A stretch of DNA of 64,000 nucleotides from Vespula vulgaris (lineage: Eukaryota > Arthropoda > Insecta > Hymenoptera > Vespidae). Made by a program: the position numbers and the translations under genes. The notes under the pieces are model-generated. The model was not told the DNA's origin. It was given only the letters and a program-made list of their open reading frames with translations, and made no database searches. Shown here one piece after another: positions 1 to 15,358 of this stretch. Every line of letters begins with the position of its first letter. The first letter of the stretch is position 1. The stretch is from contig NC_066589.1 in assembly GCF_905475345.1 (NCBI RefSeq), positions 3,281,501 through 3,345,500 on the forward strand, read 5' to 3'.

Positions 1-1796
1 AGATACTTGATTTTTTATTGATTGATTAAATGTACAGGTAATTACATAATATATCTTTTATTAATTATTATGATTCGTCAAACATTGATAATTATTGAAA
101 TAAAGCGTAATATCGTATCCTATTAATATTCTTTTTAGTTTTTCGATTTTCTCATCTATCGATTTTGCTTTTTACACTTTTTTCAAATAACATTGTAGGT
201 ATATATTTTATCGTTTAATATATAATTACATTAAGTAATATCTATTCGTATAGTTCTTAAATTAATGATAGATAATAAAATTCGATATGTGCTTTTGACT
301 TGCCGATATATCTATTCGTGTTTTTCTTTTATATTTGTTTCATAGCTTCGTTTCAACATCATTAAAATATTATTCTATCTTTTATTGTTGAAACGTACTC
401 TATTCTTTATCGTCAATCGCTCGCGAAGATGTCATCGGAACACCTTCTATATCGCACTGCAGAATAATTCGACTTTCACTTCGAGCAAAGTGAATGTTAT
501 CGTACGCGAAAGAGAAATCATAAGGTTGTAAGTTCCGAGCCATGAACGTATCATATGATTTGGTATGAAATTAGCTATGATGACCTACATAAGTAGTACA
601 TGCTTCAGTTTGTTAAAATTTTCTTCTATTCTAATTTCGATTCAATGATTTTATCGTTTCGCGAGGCATCTCATGTTTCTTAAATTCTTTTTATTTCATA
701 ACTTTTTATTTTTGTTACGGATGGTAATTGGAATCCATTAAATGTTATGAACGAATATTAAAAATGTTTCTAATAAAATCTACAAAATCGAATAATGGTA
801 ATCGATAATTCCGTAACGTATTAATAATGATACGTTTTATATATAAACGTTCATTGACCTTGCTCAATCCCGCTGTTTTTTTTTTTTATATTAACTCTAC
901 ACCTTATCAGGAAATAAATTCTTCGAGATAATCAGGACTTTCTCCAGAGCTCGGTAAATTTTCCAGCAGTCGAAAGTGGATTTCCGTCTTCATAACAAGC
1001 GTATGTACACATATGTTACACGAATATGATATACGCACATACTCACGCCTTTGTAAGTCGTTGATCGATCGTTTACTTAAGACATAAATTTTAATGTACG
1101 TTCGCCGATAAGATTTTAATTAAAACGAGAGAACACACTTTGTTTTTTCGAGCGGTAAAACTTTATGTTCTCTGTTGTTCAATTTGCAACGATTATTCTT
1201 TCACAAGCGAATTTTTATTTGCGCTAATAGCTTGACTTTTAAAAATGTTATGCATAGTCACGATATTTAAATGAATACTCTTGGTCCATGTTATATGGAA
1301 TACAAAGACAGAACGTAAACATGATATACTATCTTACGAGTTAGCACATTTATTATTTTTCTTTTTATTTATTGCGAACAAAAAATATTGCTCAACGTAT
1401 CACTTTTCTTTTATTTGAATGTAGAAATTATTAACACATGCGTAGTGTAATGGACGAGAATTGAACGGGATTAAAAAGACTTCTTTTCGACGGCAATTAC
1501 AATGTAGTAACACTATGCAAAGAACAATGATCAAAGGAAGTTTAAATAGAAGGAAATTAATGAAAATAAGATATAGTACAATAATGACCTTTTTACTATG
1601 TTTTTCAGATTTACGTGTTAGCCATTTGTTTACGCATATGGAATCGATATTCCATAGTATATTAAAAAAAAATTCAACGTCATTATTTCAACGATGATGA
1701 AAAAGAATGAATGATTTCAGAAAAATTAGAACAATATCGTGTTCACACGTATGTAACAGAAGAGGAAGAACATAATAAGTATATACGTCTAGATGT

Positions 1797-1868
1797 ACGT
1801 ACACACGCACGCACGCACACACATATATCTATCTATATATATGCATATACATATATGTATGTATGTAT
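1797..1868. repeat. Compound CA/TA/GTAT microsatellite
   Basis: A run of alternating CA, CGCA, TATC and TATG/GTAT units forms a compound purine-pyrimidine alternating repeat in non-coding DNA. No gene context is visible. Confidence 0.7.
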
Positions 1869-4800
1869 ATGTCGCGTCGATAAAAGTATTGGAGCGGGAT
1901 GATCGGAGACGCTTTTGTTTATCGGCTTATTACATAAAATCGAGTTAATGGAGGCGCTGATAATAATAGTTAATGACTCGCACCGATGCTTTTATAATTA
2001 ATCCTTTGAATATTACGGTAATTGGATGTTGCCGAATGAAAATCATGTTAAAAAATACCTTGGAACGAGTTTTTTCGTGGGAGTCACGAAGGAAAGAAGG
2101 AAAAAATGTGAGGAAAAACTAATGAATCGGAGCGTAGTAAATTAAACTTAATGAGAGCAAGCTCGGTTAATTAGAATCGTCTTTTGTGATCCGAGTTCGA
2201 ATAAAAGTCAAAGTAATCGATAATTAGACTAAAGAAGTAGGGTTTAAAGTGGGAGGATCGGTAGTTGATCTACTCTCGATTGGATCTCGATCGGTCAGGA
2301 TCGAGGAATACACCGTTCACGAGATTCTTTATGCCGTCAATGCGCACGACAGAGCGGAATCCAGTTGGAAACCGGTACGACAGGTTCCACGGTCGTTGCT
2401 GCCGCTCTTGTTGTCTATGTGTTAGTAAGTGGAGAACTTCCCGTACTCGTAACTCATAAAGCCCCGATAGTATCCCTACGTTCACATAAAAATACTTGGT
2501 CATCGTGGCAAAGACCCCTCCCGGTACTCCCTTCCTTTCTCTCTCTCTTTCTGTTTCTCTTCTTTTGCGTATGTACACCATTCATGGAAGAACCGCGTTT
2601 ATCTGCACTCGTGCGTAAACATTACGATCATTAGTTAGACTTATTTAAAAAATCGTTTTTTTTCACGAATATCGTTTTGTTTTCTTCTTCATTTATAAAA
2701 ATAAAAATAAAAATGCTTACGCGTACATTTTATACTTTCGTTAATTAATATTCCTTAGAAGTTGATAAGAAAAACGACGTTGCGTATGAATTATTCAAAA
2801 GGATATATCGAAACGACATTTATCATAATCTTGTCCACAACATTCCCACGATTACAATGTAGAAATCTTCGTCGTATAATTAACAAACGTATACGCGTAC
2901 ATGAAATGATTTTAACGGATATTTTTGTTCTCTATCGTTGCGTCAGCACGTCCATGATTCTTATATTACGAGGATGCGATGTAATCGGAGTGACGAAGAA
3001 AAAATAATATTGAAAATGAAAGAAAACCGTCGACGTTTATAAACGAATGTATCTTGTGTTTCGTTTCGTATACTTGCAATAGCGTGTTTTCTCTCATATA
3101 AAAGATCCAAAGATTACACTTCCAACAGGGGGACAGCAATGGGAAGGAGCTCGTTAAAAGGGAAGAAAACTATTTTGGATGTCGAGACGTGTGTATTGTC
3201 TTGGCTGGGCTTTGTTTGTCGGGCAATTACCTTCTTTCACTCGACTAATAGCATGTATGTACGTATATGTATATATGTCTATTTCTTCTTTAATATGTGT
3301 ATGCACGGTTCTCTGTGTTTGTACGTAAGTCGTCAGTATGTGCTTGTAACACGCGAAGCCCTTTTCACGATGGAATTCTCCGCGGCTCGTGCGCAGTCGG
3401 GTCACGGCCTGGGAGGAACGTGAGAGCGTGCGTACGCGTGTGCATGCGCGTGTCTACCCGCTTACGGCCCTCCGGATCCCCGGGATACTGTTCAGGATTA
3501 CGTCCTGCCTTTTTCTATACACTAACAGATGTGTAAGTACGTATGCGTGTATATAATCAACGGGACCATGATAATTCCTTTTGAAATAGATTCAAAGAAA
3601 GGTAAAAAAAAAAGAGGTCGTAAAATAATCATTTATCATATTGAAATCGTGAATCATTTTCTTTCTTCTTTTTTTTTTCGATTTTGGAGAACCCTTTATT
3701 CACATCGTCCTCGTTCTCATTGTCGATCTAGCCGATGTCGACGTTTATTGTCACGTGCAATTCCGTGCAGATACATATATATTTACATTTACATATAGAT
3801 ATACATTTGTTATTTATTTTATACCAGTTATTGTCTGTTATTGAGGGATAATTTTCGCTACAATTATTTTATTCAAGCGTTCTATCATTCTTTATTACGG
3901 TGAAACGTCTTACTGTAATAACTTTTATATCTTTTCGTAAATTTACTTTAGAAAGTATTTTATGCCAGTAACTTTTTGTTTGTTACGACGAGATTATTAG
4001 TATCTTTATATTTATTCATGAAACACTGTCTAGAACATGATAATGGCTCTTGGAAATTATAACAACGAAAGATTATAATACTGTGAAGTAAATTATTTTA
4101 TTATAAGTGAGAATCATAATACTGAATTTTTTTTATCTTCGTTGTTATGTATGAAAGTATGCTTTCTTCGTTGCGTTCCTGCATTCTTGTGGCTCAATGG
4201 GTACTAACCTTGAGTTTCATTTACGTTCGTACCGTCGTACCTGGTACACCTATCTCCTCTCTCTCTCTCTCGTTCTCCTTCGCTCTTGTAGAATTTCATT
4301 ACTCTTTCCGGCATACGTATCTTGTTTTAAATAGATTTTGATAACGTCTGTAATCACGTTACTCAGACAGCTTTTTCTTCAATTCTTCTAAATTGCCCTA
4401 TGACCTGATGATTAAACTTATATCTTGATACGTATTGCATTACACATATCTTTATATGAACATATTTTCTCAGTAACATAAACGAAATTTATGAGAGACA
4501 GAAATATGACGGTCTTGCTTTGTTATTAATAATTTATTAATATTAAATATCTAAATATTAATTATCTCAATTTCTTGTAAAAGTATGTAAAAACATTATT
4601 ATTTTTTATGGTAATATATACAGGATTTTTACTTTAATAGTTCTAGAAATAAATAAGATGATCGTTATATAATCATACGTTTCCTTTTTTACAATTTCTA
4701 CAAGTACATTCTCATAGTTAAACGTTAAAGAATGGGCACGATCGTATGTTTATGATATCAATGCCGTCGTCTTTCAAGTTTTTATTTAATCTAGCTCGGG

Positions 4801-7516
4801 TCGAAGTTGTCGAAACGAGAAGGCTAAAATGACGAAATCGCACGCAAATAGTCGACTATCGTTTCCCATACATTTTGTATCTTCTCACGTGTCGTACATG
4901 GGTTTTTTCAAACGCGATTGTGCTGTCGAAAAAATTCGCAGGCTTCAGATTTCTCAAATCTCTTTAGTCTTGAAATATTATGAAAGAATTATAATGTTAT
5001 TCAATACACCTTATCTGTGATAAATTCGTGAAACGTGCGTTGTACAAAAAATTATGCAAAATTCACATGGATTTCTCATGTACTTTCAATTTTTTTTTAA
5101 ATACAATAATGCCTTATTGTCATTGATACGATTAATTAAACATTTTCAGGGTTAATACGAATGACGTAAATCCTAGTTACATATGTTTAAGCGATAAGTA
5201 TTTAAGCATTTTAATGTAAAACGCTTTAAAAAGTATTTAAAACATTAGCTTTTCAATGCAGCCATCTACGTAATATTTTCATGAATTTTTCCATTTTTCG
5301 ATTTTTTATTTTTTATATTTAAAACACATTTTTATGTACATAGACATAGAAGCGGAAATTGTCGATGTTAATATAAAATAGTGATAATCTAGTGCTCTGA
5401 CTAAAATTTAATCATTATAAATAAAAGAATATTAATAGCAAAAGAATATTGATAGCGCCGGATGTTCGGCGAATGCGGGGGTACCGTTGAAGCCTTGTGT
5501 TGAACGACGACATTTTATTCTTAAAAGCATGCCGGATGTTGTTTTGTTACCAAAATAAAGAGTGCGATTATAATAGTGTACGTGTATGCGTATGGATCGG
5601 CAGTTGAGTCCCATGAAGCTTACTAATTCCAATAACTTTTGGCTCGATAATTTTGTCGGACCGGATCGAGGACTTTTATAACATTTTGATAAAAAATAAA
5701 TGTTCTCATACCGATATCTATTAAATTTCTATTGTTTTTAAAAATTAATAAGATGGAATACAAAAATATTTGTAAAGAACATATAAAGTTGAATTTTTTA
5801 AAGATTTCTTTTGATATCATTGAAAAATGTTTCTTTTTTCGTGATGTCAAGATGATCCTGTTCTCTCACTGTCTTGTTTTCTATAATAAAAAGCATTCAT
5901 TCTCATTAAGAAACAATAGTTTTTAATGAGGTTATTATATGTAATGTATAAAAAATATTTAATGAAGCATAAACAATTTCCAAAGTTTTTTAACTTTTTT
6001 ATCTTGATAATTATTCTGGACACATGATCAGTAAAGATACTTACTTCGTTGAAGATTTTCCGTATGAAGTATCGTTTTCTTTTCCTACAAATAACAATAA
6101 ATAACAATACCGAAAGATATGAAAATTGTTCTAGATCTCATTCCCTTGGGCGATTCGAACGAGAATCGTATCGCTTGAGGAGGATTTATAAGGATTTAGA
6201 GTCGTAGAGATAAGCTCCGATTACGTTAACGTTCTTGGTCATCGTTCTCGAACGGATTGAACCGATCTGAATCGTTGGTAGGATCATACGATTGCGGTTG
6301 CAAGAGGGAAGCCAACGATGCTTCTCCTTCACGGAAATGCTTCATGGGACTTCGTGCATGTGAACAACTTCACGATGAATCGCCTTAATGGCAGAGAGTC
6401 GATTGATAGGGAAAGCTGGAGGATGTGGTACTCGAAGCATCTTTGAATATTCGATTCGGTTTCGAACATTCGATCCAGTTTCTACCAAATAGAAACGCAT
6501 ATTGCTTTTATCATACGAAAATAAAAAGAAAACGTTTTTTCTTCATTTTTTTTTTTACTTTATCATTGATACAAGTAAGTTAAGATGTCATTATTAACGA
6601 GTTTTATATATGATATTATATTTATAACGGCAAATTTTACAAAATTTCCTTGGATACAAGTTTCGCGTTATCGGATGATTTTTAATTAACCTACATAATG
6701 TTTGAGATTTCGATATTTGGTTATATGCTAATATATATAAGATCTTACTTTTCGTTTAACGTGAAAAAATAACGGATGTTAAAAGATACTTTGATTATTT
6801 TTGACGGAGGAAAGATCATATTTGGCAAATTAAATGGTACCGTTATGCATAAGATATCTATTTACCTACTTCGTATTATTTATTCGCGATTCCCTACGAT
6901 CGTATATTAAAACAGAACAAGGCGTGTTGAGTCGAGTAACAATGTATCGGATCCGGTTTCCTTGTCAGTCGTGTAGTCTGATGGAAATTGATGAGAGGAA
7001 AATGGTGAATGATGTAGAAGGACGAAACGTTTAAAGATATATATGTTCTTAATGTCATATAAGTTAGTATTACATTCTCGATTGATATTATTCCCCTAAA
7101 GGATCTTGACTTCACCCATTACTTTTTTGTCGTACACCCAGTAGAAAACCACAGATTCACACGAATGCGTGCGAGCCTTTTCGTATGTAATTTGTAAGAG
7201 AGTGTGCGTAATATTCTACCTACGCTACTTACACCAGTCTATTTGATACCTGCGGTAGGCGATAGGTAGAGTTCGATGGTGTGCGAGTGCATACACCATA
7301 AGAGAGAACCTCCGTGGAATTGCAGGGCTGCAGATATAGGAATTTCATGTGCTCACAAAGTGTAAGCAGGATGTACGGAGAAACCTTTCTCACGTTCGCC
7401 GTGTATCTCAGGGACGCAAGCGAGCTGAAAAATTCGCATTAGGAGTGTTTGAAGGACCCCTTTAATGGGCGAATATTCATCTTTCTCGTAATGCTCTGTT
7501 AGAATACATTATATAT

Positions 7517-7536
7517 GTACACACACACACACACAT
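7517..7536. repeat. (CA)n microsatellite
   Basis: A short perfect CA dinucleotide run flanked by TA-rich sequence in the gene-free left flank. Confidence 0.7.
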
Positions 7537-10500
7537 ATAGTAATAGTAGGGATTACTATAATTAATAAAATAAAACGAACGTGTGTGTAAATGAATGTGG
7601 GTATATTTTATTATAGTACATATACATGCACGTATGTGTGTTTTATATATTATATACATATTACATCTAATTATAAATAATATATTGCGTTTGTACGTCG
7701 TAATTGTATATATTACGACCTAAGTAAGAAAAACATTTTTTTTTTCGTAGTTTTCTCTCAACAAGACGAATACGATTCACAATAGAGAAATGACGAATGA
7801 CGTTATTAGACTGGTAATAATAGGCCGGTCATAAAATTATAACAAGGGTCACGTTTATCTCATTGAGACTTATTAAGTTGAATTACGGACGACACGATTA
7901 ACGTGTCACCCCGTTTGGCTCTATTACCGGTTCTATAGTAACCGTAGGAATGACTGTTGAGTACGTTCGATAGAGGCCAATTGTTCCCATAGAATATGAT
8001 ATGGTATAAGAGAGACGGTGAAGAGTGCCCTCGTTGTTTTTCAATGAGTCGAAAAAACGAGTTTGAACGAGAGTATCGAATTAATATGTGTGTAAGATTT
8101 ATCATTCATTAATTTTCGGTTTACTCTATCGATACTGTGTGGTACGAATCAGTCGTATTAGGTGGAGAGCTTAGATAAGAACGATGAGGGGATACATAAG
8201 CCGACGTATTAATAGATTTGGAGATTATCGTACGAATTTATAGCTTTGGAGTGCTTGGTGGAAATCAAGGCATATTTCCCCAATTAGAATTGGGTTTACA
8301 TTCTGAAAAAAAATATTGTTATTTATACAGAACTTGAATATATTATTTATGGAACGTTGATTAATTATTTGTGTTTCGAAAAATTAAAATTTGTATTGTT
8401 TTTATTGATACACGCGTAAATACGTGTCTCGTCAATAAAAAAATCATTATCACTCGTTTATAAAGTTTTATATTATTAATAACTAATTTTATGTTTCATA
8501 TTTAATTAGGAATTACTATTATTTCATTGCAATGTAAATAAGGTATAATAATAAGTAAAATATATTCTTTCGAGTCCGTAATTATATTCTAGTCAGAATT
8601 CAAAATAATATAAAGGATGTTAGCGTACTAACATTCTGCAGCCCTGTCGTTCTTGCGGAGAAGCAGGTGGATGAAGAGAGTCTATGAGAATGCATCGTGG
8701 AAGGGGTAGTAAAGATCGCTAGCTGACAATGGGCCAAGTGGAAAGAGAACGTATGGTCAGTCTGCGGCGAGCCGTCCTCGTAGGCGGATTATCTATCATA
8801 TCGTGAGTTTATATCAAAATACGAATCAAATCAGTCATTGAGTGGTCGCCATTGGTTTGGTCCTTTCACCGAAAAATGTCTCATTCGTTTTTTATCATCC
8901 AAATCGAGAGTCGACAGGTATCGTTTGAAAACAAAAATTTTAATGGTAGACAGTGACGATATTGTGAAATTGTTCTCGTGGATAAAAAGAAAAAGACAGA
9001 GAAAAAGCATGCTACCTAATTGGCAATAAGTCGTTTTAAAACTTTCCCGATGTTGTTTGGGGACGTTCGTTATCGGTGTATTCCATCTCTCGAAATTTCA
9101 TTGGATGATTCAAGGATTACGCATGCTGCGAGCGACGGGTTGTGAGATAAGTTCGAATGGAGAGAAACAATAGAGAAAAGAGCGCGGAATATTCGTGTAC
9201 TTACTTTCTCTTCCTTTGGTGCCGTAGCTCGTACAGGTATACTTCATACTGTGTATGCTCACTTGTCGGCCCGAGCGAGTGCACGAGCTCGAAACTGTGC
9301 TCGTTAGCTCTTCTGGAACGTCATCTCGAAGAGTAGGAGGAGGTACAGCGAAGTGGAAGTCCTTGCTTTCAGTCGAAAAGTACCTACTAATGAATAGAGT
9401 TGCGGTAATCTTCTAATTATAATTGCTCGGCGGGCTACGGTCAAATTTCTCTTGACACAAAAAGGATTCACGGCGTATTTGTTAACGTCGGACGAGTAGG
9501 CTTTATTATCCGCAATTGCTTTGTCTACTTTTATTTCAATTCGCGGAATATTTTTTAAAAATATGTTTTTCTCTTTACGAAGAAAAATGGTTTTCTCCTT
9601 TGATATATATATATATTTATATCGTCAAGAAATATACGGATAATATATTATTGATTCATTTGATAATGAATGCATTTTAAATGCACAGTAAATACTTATG
9701 TAAAATTTTGTCTAATTTTTTTTTTAACATCGTCTGAGTACAGATAATTTAAAAGGTCTTTCAGTATAGAAGATATAAACTAGCGTATACTAACCGTGAG
9801 AGAGTGCAAGGCCAGTGCCGTATATTGTGAGAACTTTATTCGTACGAGCTTCCGTCGATACTAGTCAAGATCTTGTTAAAGACAGCGAAGTTAATTTATT
9901 TCTACACACACATAGTCGAGTGATCCAATTATTCGTAGAAAGTAACGTGGAATGAGAGCGATGTATGGAACGAGTTCGTACGTGTTATAACAAAGCCAGT
10001 GAAAACTTATGAAATGTAATTTATATAAATTCATGTTGCTTTATGTGAATTGTGTTTTAGAAGATCAATATATTTTTTATTGTAACATTTAATATTGCTG
10101 TTTCAAATCTTAATGTCCATGACGTCAAGTGTTAAATTTGAAACGTTGATCGAACGGATACCTTCCTAGCGTCAAGGATAAATCGATTAATTTTTATCCG
10201 AATAAAAACAGACAAAACGACGTTCCGTTTTATATATATGCAAGTCAGGTTCAATTTATATGCGTGGTAAAAGCAAGAACCAAACGTGACACATACTCGT
10301 AAGCTTTTATTGTTCCACGAAGGAAAATGGGAGTTATAACGCGGTGTGTATGGTTACGATGATAATTTGTGCTTCGATGAAAGCGTAGATAATGACATGA
10401 TGTTTCGAACGACGTAGATGAAAAAACTCTGTACGTGAAAGATCATCGACGTATATCGAAGAACGAAGTTAACAAAGTTATAACGATATGTCTATATAGA

Positions 10501-13500
10501 TTCGAGTTAAGAATATGACGAGGTTACCGAGAATAGAAATTCTCAGAAGAAAGCATCGAAGGTCGATAGAGGTGGGGACATACATATGCATATATATTCG
10601 TCGAGGAAGAGAAAGGAGAAATAAGAAAGATATTTTTGGAGTGGCTCGTCCGAAGTTCTCGTTTTGTGTAGGCTGTAAGTTTATCTATTTGAAAAATATT
10701 CAGGGAAATAATTCGTTTCTCTCATGCTATGATAGCTCGGTTCTGAATATATTATAGCAGGATTTTTAAGTACTATATTATTTCGATCAAGAATTCTTTA
10801 TTTGTTTATGTTTCCAAACATAAACAACGTCATGTTGTTGTTGCTATAATCGTTAGATTTAGAGATTTTAATTGCAAATCGTATTCCGGACTCTTTTTTC
10901 CGGATCACTACATCAGACGTTTCGTATTTTAAAACTGTATCGTAATGTAAGATTATTACTGGTAAGAATAGATCAATTGTAAAAAGTAATATTATTTATC
11001 GGAAAATGTAAATATCACAAGCGAAGCAAAGATCAAAATCCAATATATAGCTTTCTTGGAAAACTTTAAATTCATAGAAACTGATCTAAAGTCAGCGTTA
11101 TGAAGTGGAGCAAGAGTCGAGGGTTCGGCATCAGCATATCACGCTGGCGAGAGTCGAGTGGTGCTCGAGACGGGATGCTCGAAAGCAAATTAGCGTTTGG
11201 CGGGATTCCTTTGTCAGAGAGAGCAGGAGAAACTGGGCTTTATCATCTGCTAGTGTATGGGCGTGAATGGAGCGTCAGTGGTATGCCGCAGCGTCATTAC
11301 AAATACGGTGTACCCGGCCGTACCATTCGCCGCTTTCCAGCGTGCGATCGCGATGTGAACCGTGACGCAATGTTCGCGTGAACGTCCCATTTGACGAAGC
11401 CAAGGATATACATATACAGACTCTTGCGATTCGAAACACCTCCGCTCTTTTCCACGCTTCCCGCTCGTCTTCTTTTCCGCTCATCGTGCGAGTGAATTTT
11501 CAACGTAGAAAGATTCTCCCCGATTGAAAAATTCGTGGTAAACGTGAGATAATCAGCTCGTATATATATATTATAGTACCGATGCTGATTTCCGTTTGAG
11601 CTATCGCGATAACGTCGGTATAAACTGAAAAGTTTTCTTTTCTTTTGTTTTTTTTTCTTTTTTTTCAAGCAACGAGTATTTTAGGTAGACGAGTTTAGAT
11701 ATAGAAATCGTTCGTTTTACGCGATTGCTTTAATATGTAAATACATATGTTAAAATCAATAGTTAACTTTTTAGCATCGTGTACCGTTAGAAATAATGAA
11801 CTGTAAGAAGGATAAAATGTACCGTTTCAAAAATATCTATTAACATAGTTTGACGTAACTGTTTCGATTAAAATAATTGAATTCTTATCAGGAAATGCAT
11901 TCGAATGCATCTTTGCGTTGGTCGCTTCACGAAGCGTAAAGGTATTTCAAATGAATGAATCTCGGCAACTAAGAGCTCATCGTTTGTTCGGTCAAAATGA
12001 AATTTTCTTCGTTTTAGTTCAATCTTCGCGTGCACTCAACGATGACTTAATCTTTGCCTTTCGTACATGACATTTTGCTTGCGAACAAATGAATCGAGCA
12101 AAGTCTTCGTAGAAAATGATATCAAGTTAATTTTTTCACTTCGTAACGATCGCTGAGCTTTGTATTATAGTTCTTTTGTTTAAAACGACACGTCGGCGAA
12201 AAAACATTGAGCCTGTCTAATGCAAACATCGTACTTTGATACCTGACTGTTTCGCAAGAAACAAAGAATTCAATAACCGGAAATGTTTTTAGGTTATCAT
12301 TAATTCTGCAGAAGTGAAAATTCTTTTCTTGGTAATGTTATAAAGACAAAGAAAAGAATGTATCGAGTTAATTGCAAGGATCTATGATTAAAAGTTAATG
12401 AGATCTCTTGCGATTGATTTATATAAATTTCTTCTAACTCTCAATGTGATTTAATCGTGAGAATAAATAAAGATCAAAGCTCACATCGAGCTGTTACTTG
12501 CTTTTCTGCTGAGATGCAATTAGCTCGATTAAAATCCACGAAGTGAAAATAGAGATGCGATAATCGATAATAACAGAACGATTGTCGTGACAGTTCTGGA
12601 CACAGTAACGCCTACGTCATTGCGGCTACGAGCTAGGAACGAAATTTCTGTCGGTATCACCGATAAGCTATTTAAGAAGGTAAACCTTTCACCAGCGAGA
12701 CGGTGCCAACAACGGGCAAGGATCGATTAGCACCGTCGTTAAATCAACGCCAAGAAATGGAAGAAATAGAACGAATTTATCAGATCCGCCTTGAGCATCA
12801 AGCGTAACAATCTAAACGCGCGGTATTCATCGTTGCGAGTTAAAACCGACGGAGAAAAACTCGATTAAGCTGTGTCCTTATTTTAAGCTTCCTCTTGTTA
12901 TTTTATAACGTTCTTCGTTCACTTATAAATAGTATATGAAATTAATTTTCGCTATAAAATAGAACTGGTACTAATTTCACGGATGAAAATCAGTTGATTT
13001 TTTTCTTTTACTTTAACTCGTAGAACGTAAAAATGTACAGGCATTTATAGGACATTGAGGACGATGAAGAGAAAGAGAGAGATGGGAGAAAATTAACTGC
13101 GCCTGGTTTCTTAATTGACTTAATTTGGAGTAGAGTGTGGGGGAAGGAATGCGATGACCGGCCGATTCCCAAGTACCGTTTATGCAATGCGACTGAGCGA
13201 CTGACGTGACGCAAGCGACATCACTTGCTCTGGCTACATTGTCTGTTGGTAGATCGCAAAGAAGAAGCGCAAGAGATCTCGCCAAAGGGAACGAAAGATC
13301 GAGGTTTCCACTTCGAGTCTCTCGACTCGGCTCGATCAAGAAATATCTCGGTCATGGTATCCGTTTACGCTGATTAGCGCAAATGCGAAGGTTTTCATTG
13401 AAAACGTTGGATGAAGTAGTACGTTCGTACGTTCGAATCTGTACTCAGCACATTTTACATTATATATTTTTCAATATTAGCTCGTCACGAATTTTGGAAA

Positions 13501-14090
13501 TTTATCGAAACTAAATATGGGATATTATCGCGATCGTGCGAGTTAATTCCTTTCTCTGTTAAATGCGTAGATCTACAATTAAGAAGGCAAATTATATTAC
13601 ATATTGACAGAGATGGTTCGAGAAAGTTTCAAAATATTTAGGTCGATGATAGTACGGTGCATCATTGTGCATAGCACGCTGGTATGCAATAGTCGAGCCG
13701 GATACGTCCAGTCTCTGTTGATTTCGTGGATCCGTGTCACGCGACGCGTTACGCCCTCAACGTCCTGTCACGAATGATGAATTATTCCTTCGACGTATCG
13801 AGTCATCGTCGTTAAAAACATCAATTTAGGATATTACTTCTTCTCAAAGCAATAATCCATTCTTCGAGAAATAAATAGATCCTCTCTTGTTGCAAAAGGA
13901 AATTCGATCATCGATGCGAATAATTAAATTGATATCAAATTCGTCGAGCACTTATCGTATTATGTTATCGTCGATAAAGCTTAATGATGATTGAAATAAG
14001 AAACTCTAAGCTTATCGCAAGGATAAATAATGGTTGTGCTATTTTAGTAAAGTTGCAGATCGAATAGAGACAAAGTAATATCCAGGCGCC

Positions 14091-15307
14091 ATGAAGGCGG
14101 TACAGGAGCAACAGCAGCCGGAATCGATGGAATCCAACGAATCGGTGTCCGCCTCCTCGAACGAGTATGCCTATCGACCATTGACAACGAAACACCGAAG
14201 AGCCGGAAGTACTGGCACTACTGGCGACGAGGAGTATACCACCGACGAAGATGAACTCTATCCAGATGAAGCCGATTGCACGATCGGCTCGACTTTACAC
14301 GCACCTCATCCAATTCTCAAGTCCGATCTTGCAAGAGCTGCGACGGATCTCTTTGGATATGCGACCAAGCGCGAAGATGAAGAGGAGGAACCTACAAGTC
14401 TTTTTGATGAAGATGACAAGTTTCTCAACAGCAGGTAGGCGAATGTTAATAACATTTTCACGTTTTTTTTTTTTTTTACGATTATCACCTCGTAAATTTT
14501 AATTTACCGAGCGAGAAAAATATAGATGTTGTTCATCCATCGATTTATGATCGTTCGTCTTAATTGGATTTGCTTTTTTATTTAGTTCTAGCTTAGCCAA
14601 ATCGAACTCGCTCTTCGCATACAACGACAAGATACATAGTGTTTTAACGAGGCATCGAAGTCCGATGACGATGAACGAGAAGAAGCCTAGCGAGGCTGTT
14701 TTAAACACGCATGCGTACAAGTCGGAAATTCAGGTACCTGCAACTCAAACTATGACTAATTTGGATATTAGGTTGGGTGAAGAGAAGATAGACGATGTTA
14801 TGGGAGACACAGTGAATAAGCAAGAGAACGTTTGTGTATCATTAGAGACGTCGTCTACTGCGAAGGATTCGCAGGTAAATTTAATAAACTGAACTGTTGA
14901 AAGTATTAAAAGAATAAAATTTACATCAAAACAATTGTTACAAACTTACGGAAAGGAAATAATTAAAAATACTTTGTGAAACTATTATCCTTAAAATTAA
15001 TAATGGAAATATTTTGTTGATGCAGGCTGACTCTCGAGTGAAGCAAGAAACTTCTTTAACAAAGGATCCAAATGATCCTCCCTCTCCTACGACTGCACAA
15101 TGGGGCAGAGCTGTGGCAGAAGTAAAAGAACACGCTGTGGCGAAGCTGCAGGAGGAGTTGAAGAGAGCTCACGAGGAATTGAAATTGAAGGATGAAGAGG
15201 TGGCAAGGCTTTCGAGAATCCGACAGGACGTTGAGGCCGAATTGGAGGAACTCACCGCCAGTCTATTTCAAGTACGTCGTGTCGAGAATCGAGATTCGCA
15301 GATTAAA

Positions 15308-15358
<51 letters not shown>

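Larger units (their letters stand above)
1..14090. other. Gene-free left flank with scattered GC-richer islands
   Basis: I found no exon chain with matching splice phases in this 14-kb stretch. It is AT-rich sequence with short homopolymers and microsatellites. GC-richer islands stand out near 2270-2430, 3330-3500, 9180-9450, 11100-11480 and 13100-13340. They carry open frames of 60-120 codons but no recognisable protein family, and they could be promoters or untranslated first exons of the exchange-factor gene that starts at 14091. It could equally be intergenic DNA or a long intron of a gene outside the window. Confidence 0.55.

Noticed and set aside
2265..2634. Overlapping open frames on both strands near a GTAAGT site at 2428
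   Set aside because: Frames on three registers are equally open and none resembles a protein family; at most this is an untranslated exon.
11100..11381. 93-codon open frame in a GC-richer island
   Set aside because: It overlaps a longer frame on the opposite strand, has no recognisable domain or signal, and no splice partner was found.
13425..13440. GTTCGAATC resembling a tRNA T-loop
   Set aside because: The 60 bases upstream do not fold into D and anticodon arms, and no acceptor stem pairs.
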